This document shows, in pieces, positions 55,456-64,000 of a stretch of 64,000 nt of DNA. The notes under the pieces are model-generated. The model had not been told where the DNA came from. It did not search any database and saw only the letters and a program-made list of their open reading frames with translations. Both the position numbers and the translations under genes were made by a program. Every line of letters begins with the position of its first letter. The stretch's first letter is position 1. This stretch comes from Poa pratensis. Taxonomy: Eukaryota; Streptophyta; Magnoliopsida; Poales; Poaceae. The DNA lies in assembly GCA_947311845.1 (NCBI GenBank), contig CAMZMU010000063.1, positions 54,162,064 through 54,226,063 on the forward strand, in the 5' to 3' direction.

Positions 55456-55469
55456 CCCTACTTATAGCC
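55456..55469 (-). promoter_or_regulatory. TATA box of antisense gene
   Basis: The minus strand reads GGCTATAAGTAGGG, a good plant TATA box, about 65 bp upstream of the proposed start at 55392 and followed by a CT-rich leader. It implies that the antisense gene has its own promoter rather than using the LTR. Confidence 0.6.
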
Positions 55470-55982
55470 GCGTGCGGTAACTGCACGCATTAACTGCGCC
55501 ACTACCGCGCGGTTATCGGGAAGGCGCGGGATCGTGTGCGGGTGGGCGCACGGTTACGCGGTTTGTGGCCGCACGATCGGCCACATCGTGGGCCGCAGGG
55601 TGGCAACCGCCTACCCCGGATTTCCTGCGCTGGTCAGCGCGAGAATCGAGGGGTCGGGGGCGGTCAAGTACTTGAGTGCGCAGGTGCGCTGTTCGGTGGG
55701 TCCGGCTGACGAGGGCGGCGTGTGGTCAGAACCTGGTTTTCAGAGGTCCGGATTCCGAAGCCCGGGCAGAGATTCTTCGCCACGTGCCTCGGAAAATCTT
55801 GAGGCAAGATGGTGCTGAGTCAGATAGCTCGGAGAGTTCAGTTCGCATATCTACCTCGGATTGGATGGTGGTGTGTGGGAGGTACCTCGGCGTGACTATG
55901 TTGGAGGTCGGTTTAGGAGGGGTGTGATGCTTGTTTTGAACCTGCTACGGCCCTCCTTCCGAGGTCGTAGGACCGCACCAGC

Positions 55983-55994
55983 TTCGGGGACTAA
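55983..55994 (+). other. Polypurine tract of Tat element
   Basis: TTCGGGGACTAA lies directly before the 3' LTR. The core CGGGGACT recurs many times elsewhere in the element. Confidence 0.65.
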
Positions 55995-57181
55995 TGTCGG
56001 GGGAGTATCCCCGGGTAGGGTCAAGGCTTGGCATAAGGTGGTGTTCGAAGTTGTGCCGAGGTACGGAAAGGGCCGACCTGTTTGGGCCTGGGAAGGTCCG
56101 AGCTTCATCTTGACCTGGAGAGTACAGGCCGACCTATTTTGGCCCAGAGGGTCCGAGGTATACTGTTGGCCAGGGCCGAGGTTCACTGTCCGAGCTATGT
56201 TCAGCCGACCTAACTACCTCAGTGCAGTGGTTTGTGTTGTGAGTGCAGGAGAAGCTGTGGGGAGGAAGTAAGATCCGACCTGGTAAAAGATATTAAGCGC
56301 AAGACCCGAGGTACGGAGCCCGTCACATCCGTGCCGAGCTAACCGAGGTGTGGGCTGTAGGTCGGGCAGGAGTCAATGCTCCTGTCACTTCCAGCCGGGT
56401 ACAAGAGCGCCTGACACGGGAGCGTCTGTCAAGGAGCATGGCAGAGGCGTGCTCCGGGTTCGGCGGGCCTGCACGTCTCTGATCGCTGACTACGCGAGGT
56501 CTGGGAAAAGGCTACGAGGTAGCTCTGCCAGGCCACGTCCTGTCTCGGTCAGAGGGGACATGCTAGTTCTGCCGTTAGGCTACAGGAGATGGGCAAGCCA
56601 CGTCTTGTCCCTGACCGAGGTACGGTGGTACGGTGGTGACCGTTGCAGAGGCATGGCAACAGTGTTCTGCGAGGGGCACAATGGTAACCCGGCTGGCCTA
56701 TATAGTGGGCTTCACCCCCTCCTGCTAGAGAGGATCCAAGATCGAAAGAGAGACCCCCCCCGCGCTGGAACTAGTTGATCAGAGAGAGAGAGAGAGAGAG
56801 AGAGAGGAAGCTCGGAACACCCCGGAAACACCTCGGACTCAGCTCGGAGTGCCTTCTTCCTCCCGTCTAGCTCCATCTTCTACCTCGAGTTCTCACCTTT
56901 GTAGCGTCATACAGCTCGAGGAGCAGCTTGTACTTGTCACTCTGAGCTATACACTGGCTAGGATAGTGCTGCAGTAGGGGTGTTACCTCCACAAGAGGGC
57001 CCCGAAGCAGGGTACATCGTGGTGTGCTTTGTGTTCTTGCTTTCTTGGTTCTTCGTTCGTGTTCTTGCGTGTTCTTGCGTGTGCACTTCTTGAGTGCATA
57101 AACCCTCCCCGGATTCCCCCAACGACCATTCGGCCCCATCTTAGCCATACCTATGGCATCTGCCGTGATCCCACCACGACA
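55995..57181 (+). repeat. 3' LTR of Tat element (1187 bp)
   Basis: It begins TGTCGGGGGAGTATCCCCGG and ends CCACCACGACA. It includes the TATA-like CTATATAGTGGG near 56698, a GA microsatellite near 56780-56806, and the gag ATG at 57152. The retroposon sequence resumes directly at 57182. Confidence 0.9.
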
Positions 57182-57845
57182 CCGGCGGGGTGGGGTTCTC
57201 CCCCATCTTCTCCGGTAGCGTGGGAGGGCGGATGCCGGGTTTCTCCGAGCGAAAGGTGACGGCGCGTCGTCTGTGGACGTCGCTCTCCTCTTGGGGGCTG
57301 TCGTGGAGCACCCGGCCTCCTCGTTCCCGGGTATCTTTCTTCGGGTGAAAGCCTAGCCCCTGCGGCGCAGGGGCAGACGACGGCGTCGATCCGTGTCGCT
57401 TACCCTCTTGGGGGCGTCGTCTTGAAGTTTGGTTTCCCCAGCGTGCCTTCCCGGGCCTGGTCTTGCGCGGCATCGCGGTGGGTGGCCGGCGATGCGAGAG
57501 ATCCGTGTGGCGGCTTGCGTGGCAACGTTGACTATGCGAGCGATGGTTCGGTGGAGGCAAGACTTTGTTTAATGCTACGGCTCCGGTGCGTCCGAAGATT
57601 TTCTTCGGCGAGGGTCTTGTCTTCTGCTCTCCGATGCTCGGCATTAGAGTCGGAGCTGCCGGCTGTTGCGCGAGGAGCCACTTGTTTGGCATAGGCCGAC
57701 TTCTGTGGGTAGCCAGGGTGGTTATGTGTGCTTCGAGAGAGCTTGTGACGGTTTTCGGCTGGTTTCCCGCTAATAAACTGGCCAAACTCTATGTTTCTTC
57801 TCTATTAATGAAAGCGGCAACTCTTTTGCCTTGTTTCAAAAAAAA
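57182..57845 (+). mobile_element. Poly(A) retroposon, 3' part (copy 2)
   Basis: It corresponds to 26161-26826, including the A-run and the flanking ATGTTAGGATG (57846-57856). The 5' part is absent; the Tat LTR and then the assembly gap stand in its place. Confidence 0.8.
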
Positions 57846-58261
57846 ATGTTAGGATGCATGTGATGATGTTTGTTTCATCAGGTACTCAACTAGTACGTAC
57901 TAATATCTGTCAAAAAAAAAAACTAGTACGTACTAATAATCCAAGAACCGTGACTGCAATTTTTAGGCTACTCCTGGCGGATAACCTAATTGGCAAATGC
58001 TTGTTTCCTATATTGTTGAATTGCATGATGTAATGGACCCACTGATTTTATACTAGTAAGATTTTAATTTTTGCACGATATGACTTGCATGATGTGATAT
58101 TTACTTTTCTTACTATATTCATTTATCCTTGTGTGGTTCTATTTCTGAGTAGAAAGAGCGCCAGAAAAATAAGAGACAACGGAACTGAATACCGTGTGTA
58201 GCACCAGGTGTTGACCTAGCAAAGTTTCTCAAGTTTTTTCAGTACTGTCCCGCTCTCAAGT

Positions 58262-58270
58262 AACAGCTCC
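58262..58270 (+). other. Empty target site of MULE 3
   Basis: AACAGCTCC occurs once here between CTCAAGT and TCGTGAACC. In copy 1 the same nine bases stand on both sides of the MULE (27241-27249 and 32253-32261). Confidence 0.93.
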
Positions 58271-58321
58271 TCGTGAACCGCGGGGTCACCGCACATGCTG
58301 CCGGGCCAGTGAATTCATTCA

Positions 58322-59368
58322 GGGTGTGTTTGGTAGCCCGGGTCTCTCCAACATGTCTTTCTCAACTGGGCCAAGCTGAGCTTATACGGGTTGGACAGAG
58401 ATTTTTGTGTGTGTTTGGTAGGTTGCATGTGTCCAAACAGGCTGACATGAGATGTTTGGTAGGTTGTATGCGCTGAAACTGGAGTCCAGAAATTAAATTT
58501 ACAAATGGGTCCAAAGTTTTACACACAAGTCCTTGGGCAGAAACTAAAAAAGCAATCAGGTCCGACCACCACTCCAACCACCAATCCGGCCGGCCAGTGG
58601 GGGGAGAAGCTCGCCGGCGGCGTCGCTCGTGGCCATCCGAGGCGACGCGAGGCGCGAGGAGGCTGCGCTCGTGGCCATAGAGGCGGCGGGAGGCGCGACG
58701 AGGCGGCGCTCGCAGCCATCCGAGGTGGCGCGACGCGGCGGTCGCGGCCATCCGATGCGACGCGAGGCGGCGGCGCTCGCGGGCATCCGTGCCTGCGGGG
58801 ACCGGTCGAGCGCGGACGGCGGCTGGGAGGAGGCGCGGGGTGTGGGGGGCGGCGGAGGTCGCCGTCCGTGGGGGGAGGAGAGCGTGCGTCGGCGTGCGCC
58901 CATCCGATGCGACGCGAGGCGGCGGCGCTCGCGGGCATCCGAGCCTGCGGGGACCGGTCGAGCGCGGATGGCGGCTGGGAGGAGGCGCGGGGTGTGGGGG
59001 GCGGCGGAGGTCGCCGTCCGTGGGGGGAGGAGAGCGTGCGTCGGCGTGCGCCGGCCGCTGCCCATCGTTGCGTTCGCCCGCCTCCCGCGGCCTGGAGATG
59101 TGACGCGGGGGGCAACTGAACAGTGCCCGCAGCGGGGTGACGGGCCGCGTGCGTTTCGGGTGCGCGAACAGTGTCTTGCGGGATGAGGCGAGCCCGGCCG
59201 AGGTGAGAAGCTCGATTCGAGCTTCCCAAGCCGGCAGTGCCCAGAGGCGTTTTCCGCACGAGGACGGCAGTGCCGACTCGGCCCGACCGGGCTAACAAAC
59301 AACGTATACGTCGCTCAGCCAGGTCGAGGTGGGAATCTGCGGGCTCGCCCGGTCTACCAAACACGCCC
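58322..59368. mobile_element. Harbinger-like element, present only in copy 2
   Basis: Ends read GGGTGTGTTTGGTAG and, on the other strand, GGGCGTGTTTGGTAG. A 3-bp duplication, TCA, lies at 58319-58321 and 59369-59371; copy 1 has a single TCA at 32310-32312. Length is 1047 bp. The interior is strongly GC-rich, with GCGACGCGAGGC-type short repeats and a 152-bp tandem duplication (58749-58900 and 58901-59052). Long open frames on both strands follow from base composition; no transposase is seen. A 3-bp duplication and these ends fit PIF/Harbinger. Confidence 0.78.
58749..59052. repeat. Tandem 152-bp duplication inside Harbinger-like element
   Basis: Units beginning CATCCGATGCGACGCGAGGC start at 58749 and 58901. 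Only a few bases differ. Shorter, 40-50-bp relatives of the start of the unit precede it from about 58630. Confidence 0.88.
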
Positions 59369-59633
59369 TCAGTGTGCCAAGCCTCTCTCTCTTATTTATT
59401 TTTACCTTTCACCTTGTACATTTCACATCTTTCACCTCAACAAACGCCCTACTCTCACACACCAAAAGAATCTTCTGCAGCCACAGAGCCACTCACGAGA
59501 GTTTGCCTTCAGTACCAACCAGTAACCATGCACACTTCTCATTGTGCTTTATTATGGGCATGTTGCATACAGGTAAGGAAATGATTTTTTCCTACTGAAC
59601 TTGGACATCTCCAAGGACCATTAGAGCATACCC

Positions 59634-61035
59634 AACGGGCCGACTCATTTGCACTGTTCATATCCGAAAAAGCCCGGGCGGACAGGCAGCTCCAGAATGG
59701 ACCCAACGGGGCGATCCATAGCGTCCGCGCGCCGCGGACCGACGCATTCATGACCCAAATCTGGGAAGCGATTGCTCCTCCTGTCCGCGTGGACAGCGCA
59801 CGCGTCCGCGCCTCCTCCGGTCTGGCCCGCAAGTCAGCGGGACAGAAGACCAGTCGCGGCCATTGAATGTGCGGCCAGTCGAGTCCCATCCTGCTCGTCT
59901 TCTCCGGCCAGTACTACGGCCGCGCAGAGTCCCCGGCCTCGCCGACCGCGCCCGCTAGCGAACCGTTCGTCGGCATTAATGGCTGGCCGCCTTCAAAAAG
60001 GGGCCGACCAGTCCCGGTTCGTCCCCATTCCCCCATTCCAATCCCCTCCCCCTCCAATCCGAGCAACCGCTGCCACCGCGATGTGGCCTTTCCGCCGCAA
60101 CAAATGGGAGGCCGGTTAGTCCTCTGGCCGTCGTCGCCGGCGTACCCCGTCCCCTCCTCCACCTCGCCGGGGCAGTCTCGTCGTCCGGCCTCCCCCCCGC
60201 GCGCTAGGATTCGTTGCCCGGGAGTGGGCTCCTCCACAACCGCGGCGGCGGCGTCACGCTGGGGCTCGTCAGCCCGGCCCCGGCACCCGCATCCGGCACA
60301 ACGTGCGCGTGCGTAACGCCCGCTGGCACTGGCGCACCGACACGCTAGTGCACCAGCCGGACGTGCACCTCCCACACGGCTGGCACCTGGATCGCGGGCG
60401 GGTTCCGGTACCGCCAATGCCGCCCGAAGGTCCCGCGCGCGACGCGAAGATCGAGCGCCACCGCCTGCTCCTCCCGCCGAATCGCCGCCGTCTCGACGTG
60501 TACCATCCGGAAGCGGCGTTCTGGGTGGAGTTCCTCGAGTGGGAGCACGACGTGCCTCGTGCCTCCACTTTCCGGGGCGACCTCAGCCCGGAGGTCCAGA
60601 AGTGGGAACTTCCGGCGACGGAGGCCGTTGAGGAGAAGGAGGAGGAGGAGGTTCCCGACGATGACGATGACGACTGGGACTGGGACTTCTCCGACAGCGA
60701 TGACGACATGGGGCCGGAGGAGGAGGCGGTGTACGTGCCGCCGTACGTCAAGGCCTGCATGCCGCCCGGCCTCGACGAGGAGGCCGAGCTCACGCTCGCC
60801 ATGCACGAGTCCGAGCGCGCTCTGTAGGAGGACGCCTTAGGGAGGAGACCCTCTGGCAGGGCACGGCCCAGGCCCTCCACGCCTCGGCGGCGGAAGCCGG
60901 CCTCCCCCCAGCAGATCGTCGTGCCGCCGCCACCGCCTCCCCCGCCGGTCCTTCTGCCGCCGCCGCCTCCGCACCCGGATGGCCGTGGGCGCCGCCGGAA
61001 TGGATCGGCCTCCACCCGGAGGTGATAGACGTATT
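59634..61035 (+). mobile_element. Harbinger-like element, right end missing (copy 2)
   Basis: It corresponds to 32575-33979 and begins GAGCATACCCAACGGGCC after TTA. It is cut by the copia LTR at 61036 in the same way as copy 1, so that copia insertion predates the duplication. Confidence 0.5.
60261..61020 (+). pseudogene. Uncharacterised grass repeat-associated protein gene (copy 2)
   Basis: It is the twin of 33203-33965. The main frame (60303-60827 and open upstream) has RNARWHWRTDTLVHQPDVHL, the same acidic run and PEEEAVYVPPYVKACMPPG, and the same stop. Downstream Pro-rich text and the WAPPEW-type end are in other frames; one base is missing near 60838 and two or more near 60979 relative to copy 1. 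Function unknown. Confidence 0.5.
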
Positions 61036-61155
61036 TGTATAGGACTCTAACCCCTGTGTACTTGTACCTGTATTGTAACTCTACCCCCCATATATAATGA
61101 GATAGGCCGGACCCTTTGAGGTAACGTGTATTACCCCTACACATTATTTCTCACA
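61036..61155 (+). repeat. 5' LTR of copia, copy 2
   Basis: This 120-bp sequence is essentially the same as 33980-34099 and is followed by TGGTATCAGAGCC. Confidence 0.65.
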
Positions 61156-61265
61156 TGGTATCAGAGCCGAAACCGGCCTAACCCTAAAATCGCCGCCGCG
61201 GCCGAATCCCATCTCGGCGCCACCGCCGATCCCGCTTCCGCCTACCGCCCGACCTCGTGCCGATC

Positions 61266-62167
61266 ATGACGTTGTCGAACTCTACCTCGACCGCTACCTC
61301 GGCACTCTCCTCGGGCTCCTACAGCGCCGCCTTCCCGGGCCTCTCCGGCTCCATGATGGCCGGCGCCACCGCTGCGACCTCGGTCATCCCGTCGTCGCCC
61401 ATCAACCTGATGGGGCAGATCACCGTCCGCCTCAACCCCAACAACTTCATCTACTGGAGGACTCAGGTTGTTCCGATGCTCAGGAGCAATCTACTCTTTG
61501 GTTTGTTGATGGCACCCTCCGGTGTCCGTCTGCGACGATCCCCAATCATGCGGTTGGAACCGCTGGTGCGCCGGCGACCATCCCCAACCCCCAGTATGCG
61601 GCCTGGCACCAACAGGACCAGGCCATCCTCTCCGCCATCGTGTGCTCCCTCCATGAGAGCATTCTCGGGATGATGACGATGGTGGCCACATCCCATGAGG
61701 CGTGGGAAACCCTAGCCGCCAGCTTCGCCTCGCAGTCCACGGCGCGTGCGATGCAGATCCGCGGCGAGCTCAATAAGGCCAAGAAGCTGGACAAGACTGC
61801 CTCCGTTTTCTTCAACGAGATCAAGTCCCTGGCAGATATTCTGGCCTCCATCGGTCAGCCGCTACGCCCCGACGAATTTACTGGTTACCTGTGTGCAGGA
61901 CTAGATGGTGACTATGATGCTCTCGTTCAGATGGTCTCGGCAAGGGCGATCAGTGATCCGATGCCGGTCCGAGACGTCTACGCGCAGCTCCTTGCTACCG
62001 AGCAGCGCATGAACGCGCGCCGCGCGGAACTTGGTGCTGATGTTCAGATGGCAAACGTCAACTTCAGGGCGCGTGGTGCTGCCTTCCCCCCGCCTTCCTC
62101 GGCTCCCTTCTTCAGCCAGCCGACGCCGCCGCCGCAGCAGCGTGGCGATGGTGGTGGTTCTTCCTGA
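61266..62167 (+). pseudogene. Copia gag (copy 2, better preserved)
   Basis: The first frame (MTLSNSTSTATSALSSGSYS on to NPNNFIYWRTQVVPMLRSNL) shifts near 61510-61530. The second frame (61640-62167) carries MTMVATSHEAWETLAASFAS, ARAMQIRGELNKAKKLDKTA, PLRPDEFTGYLCAGLDGDYD and the UBN2-type end LATEQRMNARRAELGADVQM. It ends at a TGA (62165-62167) before a Gly-rich linker and the CCHC knuckle CQICIKVGHIAFCC. The same TGA occurs in copy 1. Confidence 0.8.
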
Positions 62168-63990
62168 GGTGGAGGAGGAGGCGGTTCGTCCTCTGGTGTT
62201 GGTGGCGGTGGCAACCGTCCCACTTGCCAAATCTGCATCAAGGTCGGCCACATCGCCTTCTGCTGCTTCAAGCGGTATGATCCCGCCTACCTAGGTGCCG
62301 GCAATGACGGGCGCTACAAGGACAGGCAGCTCGCTGCCTTCACCAACCGCTCCGCCAACGCCGCTGCCATCAACACTCGCGCCAACAACACCAACATCGT
62401 CCCCTACGGCGCGACACCATCCTACCCGATCGACCCCGCCTGGTACGCTGATACGGCGGCTACCGATCACTTCACCAACGAACTCGCCAAGCTCTCCGTC
62501 CACGAGCCCTACAACGGAAAGGATCAGGTGCAAACCGCGAACGGTTCAGGTATACGCATTAAACATATTGGTCATTCCAGTATTCCCTCATCATCAAAAC
62601 CACTTCATCTTAAAAATATTCTTCATGTTCCCGACATCACACGAAATCTCCTCTCTGTTAAAAAATTTACACGTGATAATAACGCCTTGTTTGAATTTCA
62701 TCCTTGGTATTTTCTTGTTAAGGATCGGGCTTCGAGAGACGTTCTTCTTAGAGGAGGTTGCCGTGGTGAGCTTTACCGTCTTGATGAGAAGTCCGTCAAG
62801 CAAGCTTTCAGCGGTGTCAGAGTTTCCCGTGAGCAGTGGCACTCACGATTAGGGCATCCCGCCACCCCCATTTCAACATGTTCTCCACCGTCATGAGCTT
62901 CCCTCAGTGTCAGTCAATAAAGCTGTAGTGTGTGATGCCTGTCAGCAAGGCAAGAGTCATCAATTACCGTTTTCTTTGTCAACTCGTGTTACCACTTCTC
63001 CTTTAGAGATTATATATTCAGATGTTTGGGGCCCTGGCCCTATTTCTACCAGTGGACATGAGTATTATGTGAGTTTTGTCGATGCTTACAGTCGCTTTAC
63101 ATGGCTCTACTTGCTGAAACGCAAATCTGATGTCTTTCATGTCTTCGTTGAGTTTCAAAAACATGTTGAATGTCTCTTAAACAAGAAAATTATCCATGTC
63201 CAGTCGGATTGGGGGGGGGGGGGTGAATACCATCGCCTAAACATTTTTTTTACTGATCTTGGTATTTCACATCGAGTTTCTTGTCCTCATACACATCAAC
63301 AGAACGGCACTGCTGAACGTAAACATAGACACATTGCTGAAACTGGTTTAACTCTCCTTGCACATGCCTCGGGGCCATATCATTTTTGGGGTGATGTGTT
63401 TTCTACGGCATTCTTTCTCATTAATCGCTTGCCTAGCCGTGTCATTAATATGGAGACTCCTCTTGAGCGCCTTCTTGGAGAGACGCCTGACTATACTTTT
63501 CTCAAAGTCTTCGGTTGTGCATGTTGGCCGCACCTCCGCCCATATAATCATCGCAAGCTTGAGTTCCGTTCTAAGCAATGTGTCTTCCTTGGCTATAGTT
63601 CGATCCATAAAGGCTACAAGTGCCTTCATATTCCAACCAACCGAGTGTATATCTCTCGTGATGTTGTTTTTGATGAGACAGTTTTTCCCTTCGCTCACTT
63701 ATCACAAAACTCCACCATACCATCCACTTCCTCCACTCCTCCGACTCCTGACCAATTTGTTGATGCTGCATATACCCCGTCTCTTTTTCCTAACCATGGT
63801 GCAGGTGTTGGAAGAGGAGCTCGTCTCGAGCTACTAGATGACGAAGATCCTGACGACGTCGCACGTGATCACGTCGATCACGGCGCTCACGTCGATCACA
63901 TGCATGGCGATGGCCATGCACATGAGGCCGGCCCACCCTCGCCCGGCTCGGCTCCAGCTGGGCCGCCATCCGCCGGCCCGTCTATGCCCG
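62168..63990 (+). pseudogene. Copia zinc knuckle, protease and integrase (copy 2)
   Basis: The same motif order as copy 1: CQICIKVGHIAFCC, WYADTAATDHFTN, WHSRLGHPA, CDACQQGKSHQLPF, IYSDVWGPGP, NGTAERKHRHIAE and LKVFGCACWPHLRP. It has a G-run at 63212-63223. Around 63408 it keeps a base that copy 1 lacks, so the integrase frame is longer here, and the linker continues into DDEDPDDVARDHVDHGAHVD. The altered protease motif DTAAT is shared by both copies. Confidence 0.8.
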
Positions 63991-64000
63991 GGCACTCCCC

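Larger units (their letters stand above)
42473..57181 (+). mobile_element. Tat-lineage gypsy element with antisense gene
   Basis: Nearly complete, about 14.7 kb. LTRs lie at 42473-43598 (start missing) and 55995-57181. The interior encodes gag, protease, reverse transcriptase, RNase H, a second RNase H and integrase on plus. About 5.5 kb after pol hold a multi-exon gene on minus. The second RNase H and the antisense gene place it in the Tat group. Six or more frameshifts or stops break gag-pol. On the right it interrupts the poly(A) retroposon copy (57182 onward); on the left the assembly gap hides the flank, so no target duplication can be checked. Confidence 0.9.
57182..64000 (+). repeat. 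Duplicated segment, copy 2
   Basis: It matches 26161-27249 and 32253-36933 with few differences and is still matching at the window end. It lacks MULE 3 and contains a Harbinger-like element (58322-59368) not present in copy 1. Confidence 0.9.
61036..64000 (+). mobile_element. Copia element, copy 2, continues past window
   Basis: The LTR (61036-61155), primer site (61156-61168), gag, protease and integrase are nearly identical to 33980-36933. The window ends in the Pro/Ala-rich integrase-to-reverse-transcriptase linker, so the rest is unseen. Confidence 0.85.

Noticed and set aside
58505..59364. Several 100-280-residue frames on both strands
   Set aside because: They follow a GC-rich tandem repeat inside a transposon end pair; all frames are open because stops are rare in this composition.

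Overview
This window is plant nuclear DNA from a large grass genome, most likely a cool-season grass such as the Triticeae. That call rests on what I recognise: Stowaway-type and Harbinger-type elements, an Athila-lineage gypsy element with a tRNA-Asp-type primer site, a Tat-lineage gypsy element carrying an antisense gene, and Mutator elements with 9-bp target duplications. I see no convincing intact host gene, rRNA, tRNA or CRISPR. Nearly everything that can be named is a transposable element or a remnant of one.

Layout. 1-5615: a tandem LTR-gag-LTR-gag-LTR array of a small gag-only copia-type retroelement on the minus strand; its third LTR is split by a non-autonomous Mutator-like element (MULE, 2703-5268). 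5616-9910: LINE tail, inverted-repeat MITE, a GC-rich exon-like block, a Harbinger-like element (7960-9107) and a TRIM-size LTR element (9158-9527). 9911-14585: a copia element with 109-bp LTRs, a 5-bp target duplication and broken gag-pol. 14586-20946: about 6.4 kb of AT-rich non-coding sequence. 20956-22817: a second MULE of the same family as the first. 23424-24667: a Stowaway MITE and a Harbinger-like element containing a perfect 62-bp palindrome. 25451-26826: a poly(A) retroposon with target duplications.

27250-32252: a 5.0-kb MULE with 196-bp terminal inverted repeats and a 9-bp target duplication. It encodes an open 831-residue transposase with DDE residues and a SWIM zinc finger, plus a convergent, spliced plant-mobile-domain gene. 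32575-36963: a Harbinger-like fragment followed by a truncated copia element. 36964-42459: a decayed Athila-lineage gypsy element ending at a 13-N assembly gap. 42473-57181: a Tat-lineage gypsy element with 1187-bp LTRs, gag, pol with two RNase H domains, integrase, and a multi-exon antisense gene with a gypsy-type-transposon domain.

From 57182 to the window end the sequence repeats 26161-36933 nearly base for base. The second copy lacks the 5.0-kb MULE and shows its empty site at 58262-58270; it carries instead a 1047-bp Harbinger-like element (58322-59368) that copy 1 lacks. Together they give a relative order of insertions. The two sides of the Tat element do not match each other, and the sequence next to the N gap is rich in single-base deletions, so the join at 42460-42472 should be treated as doubtful.
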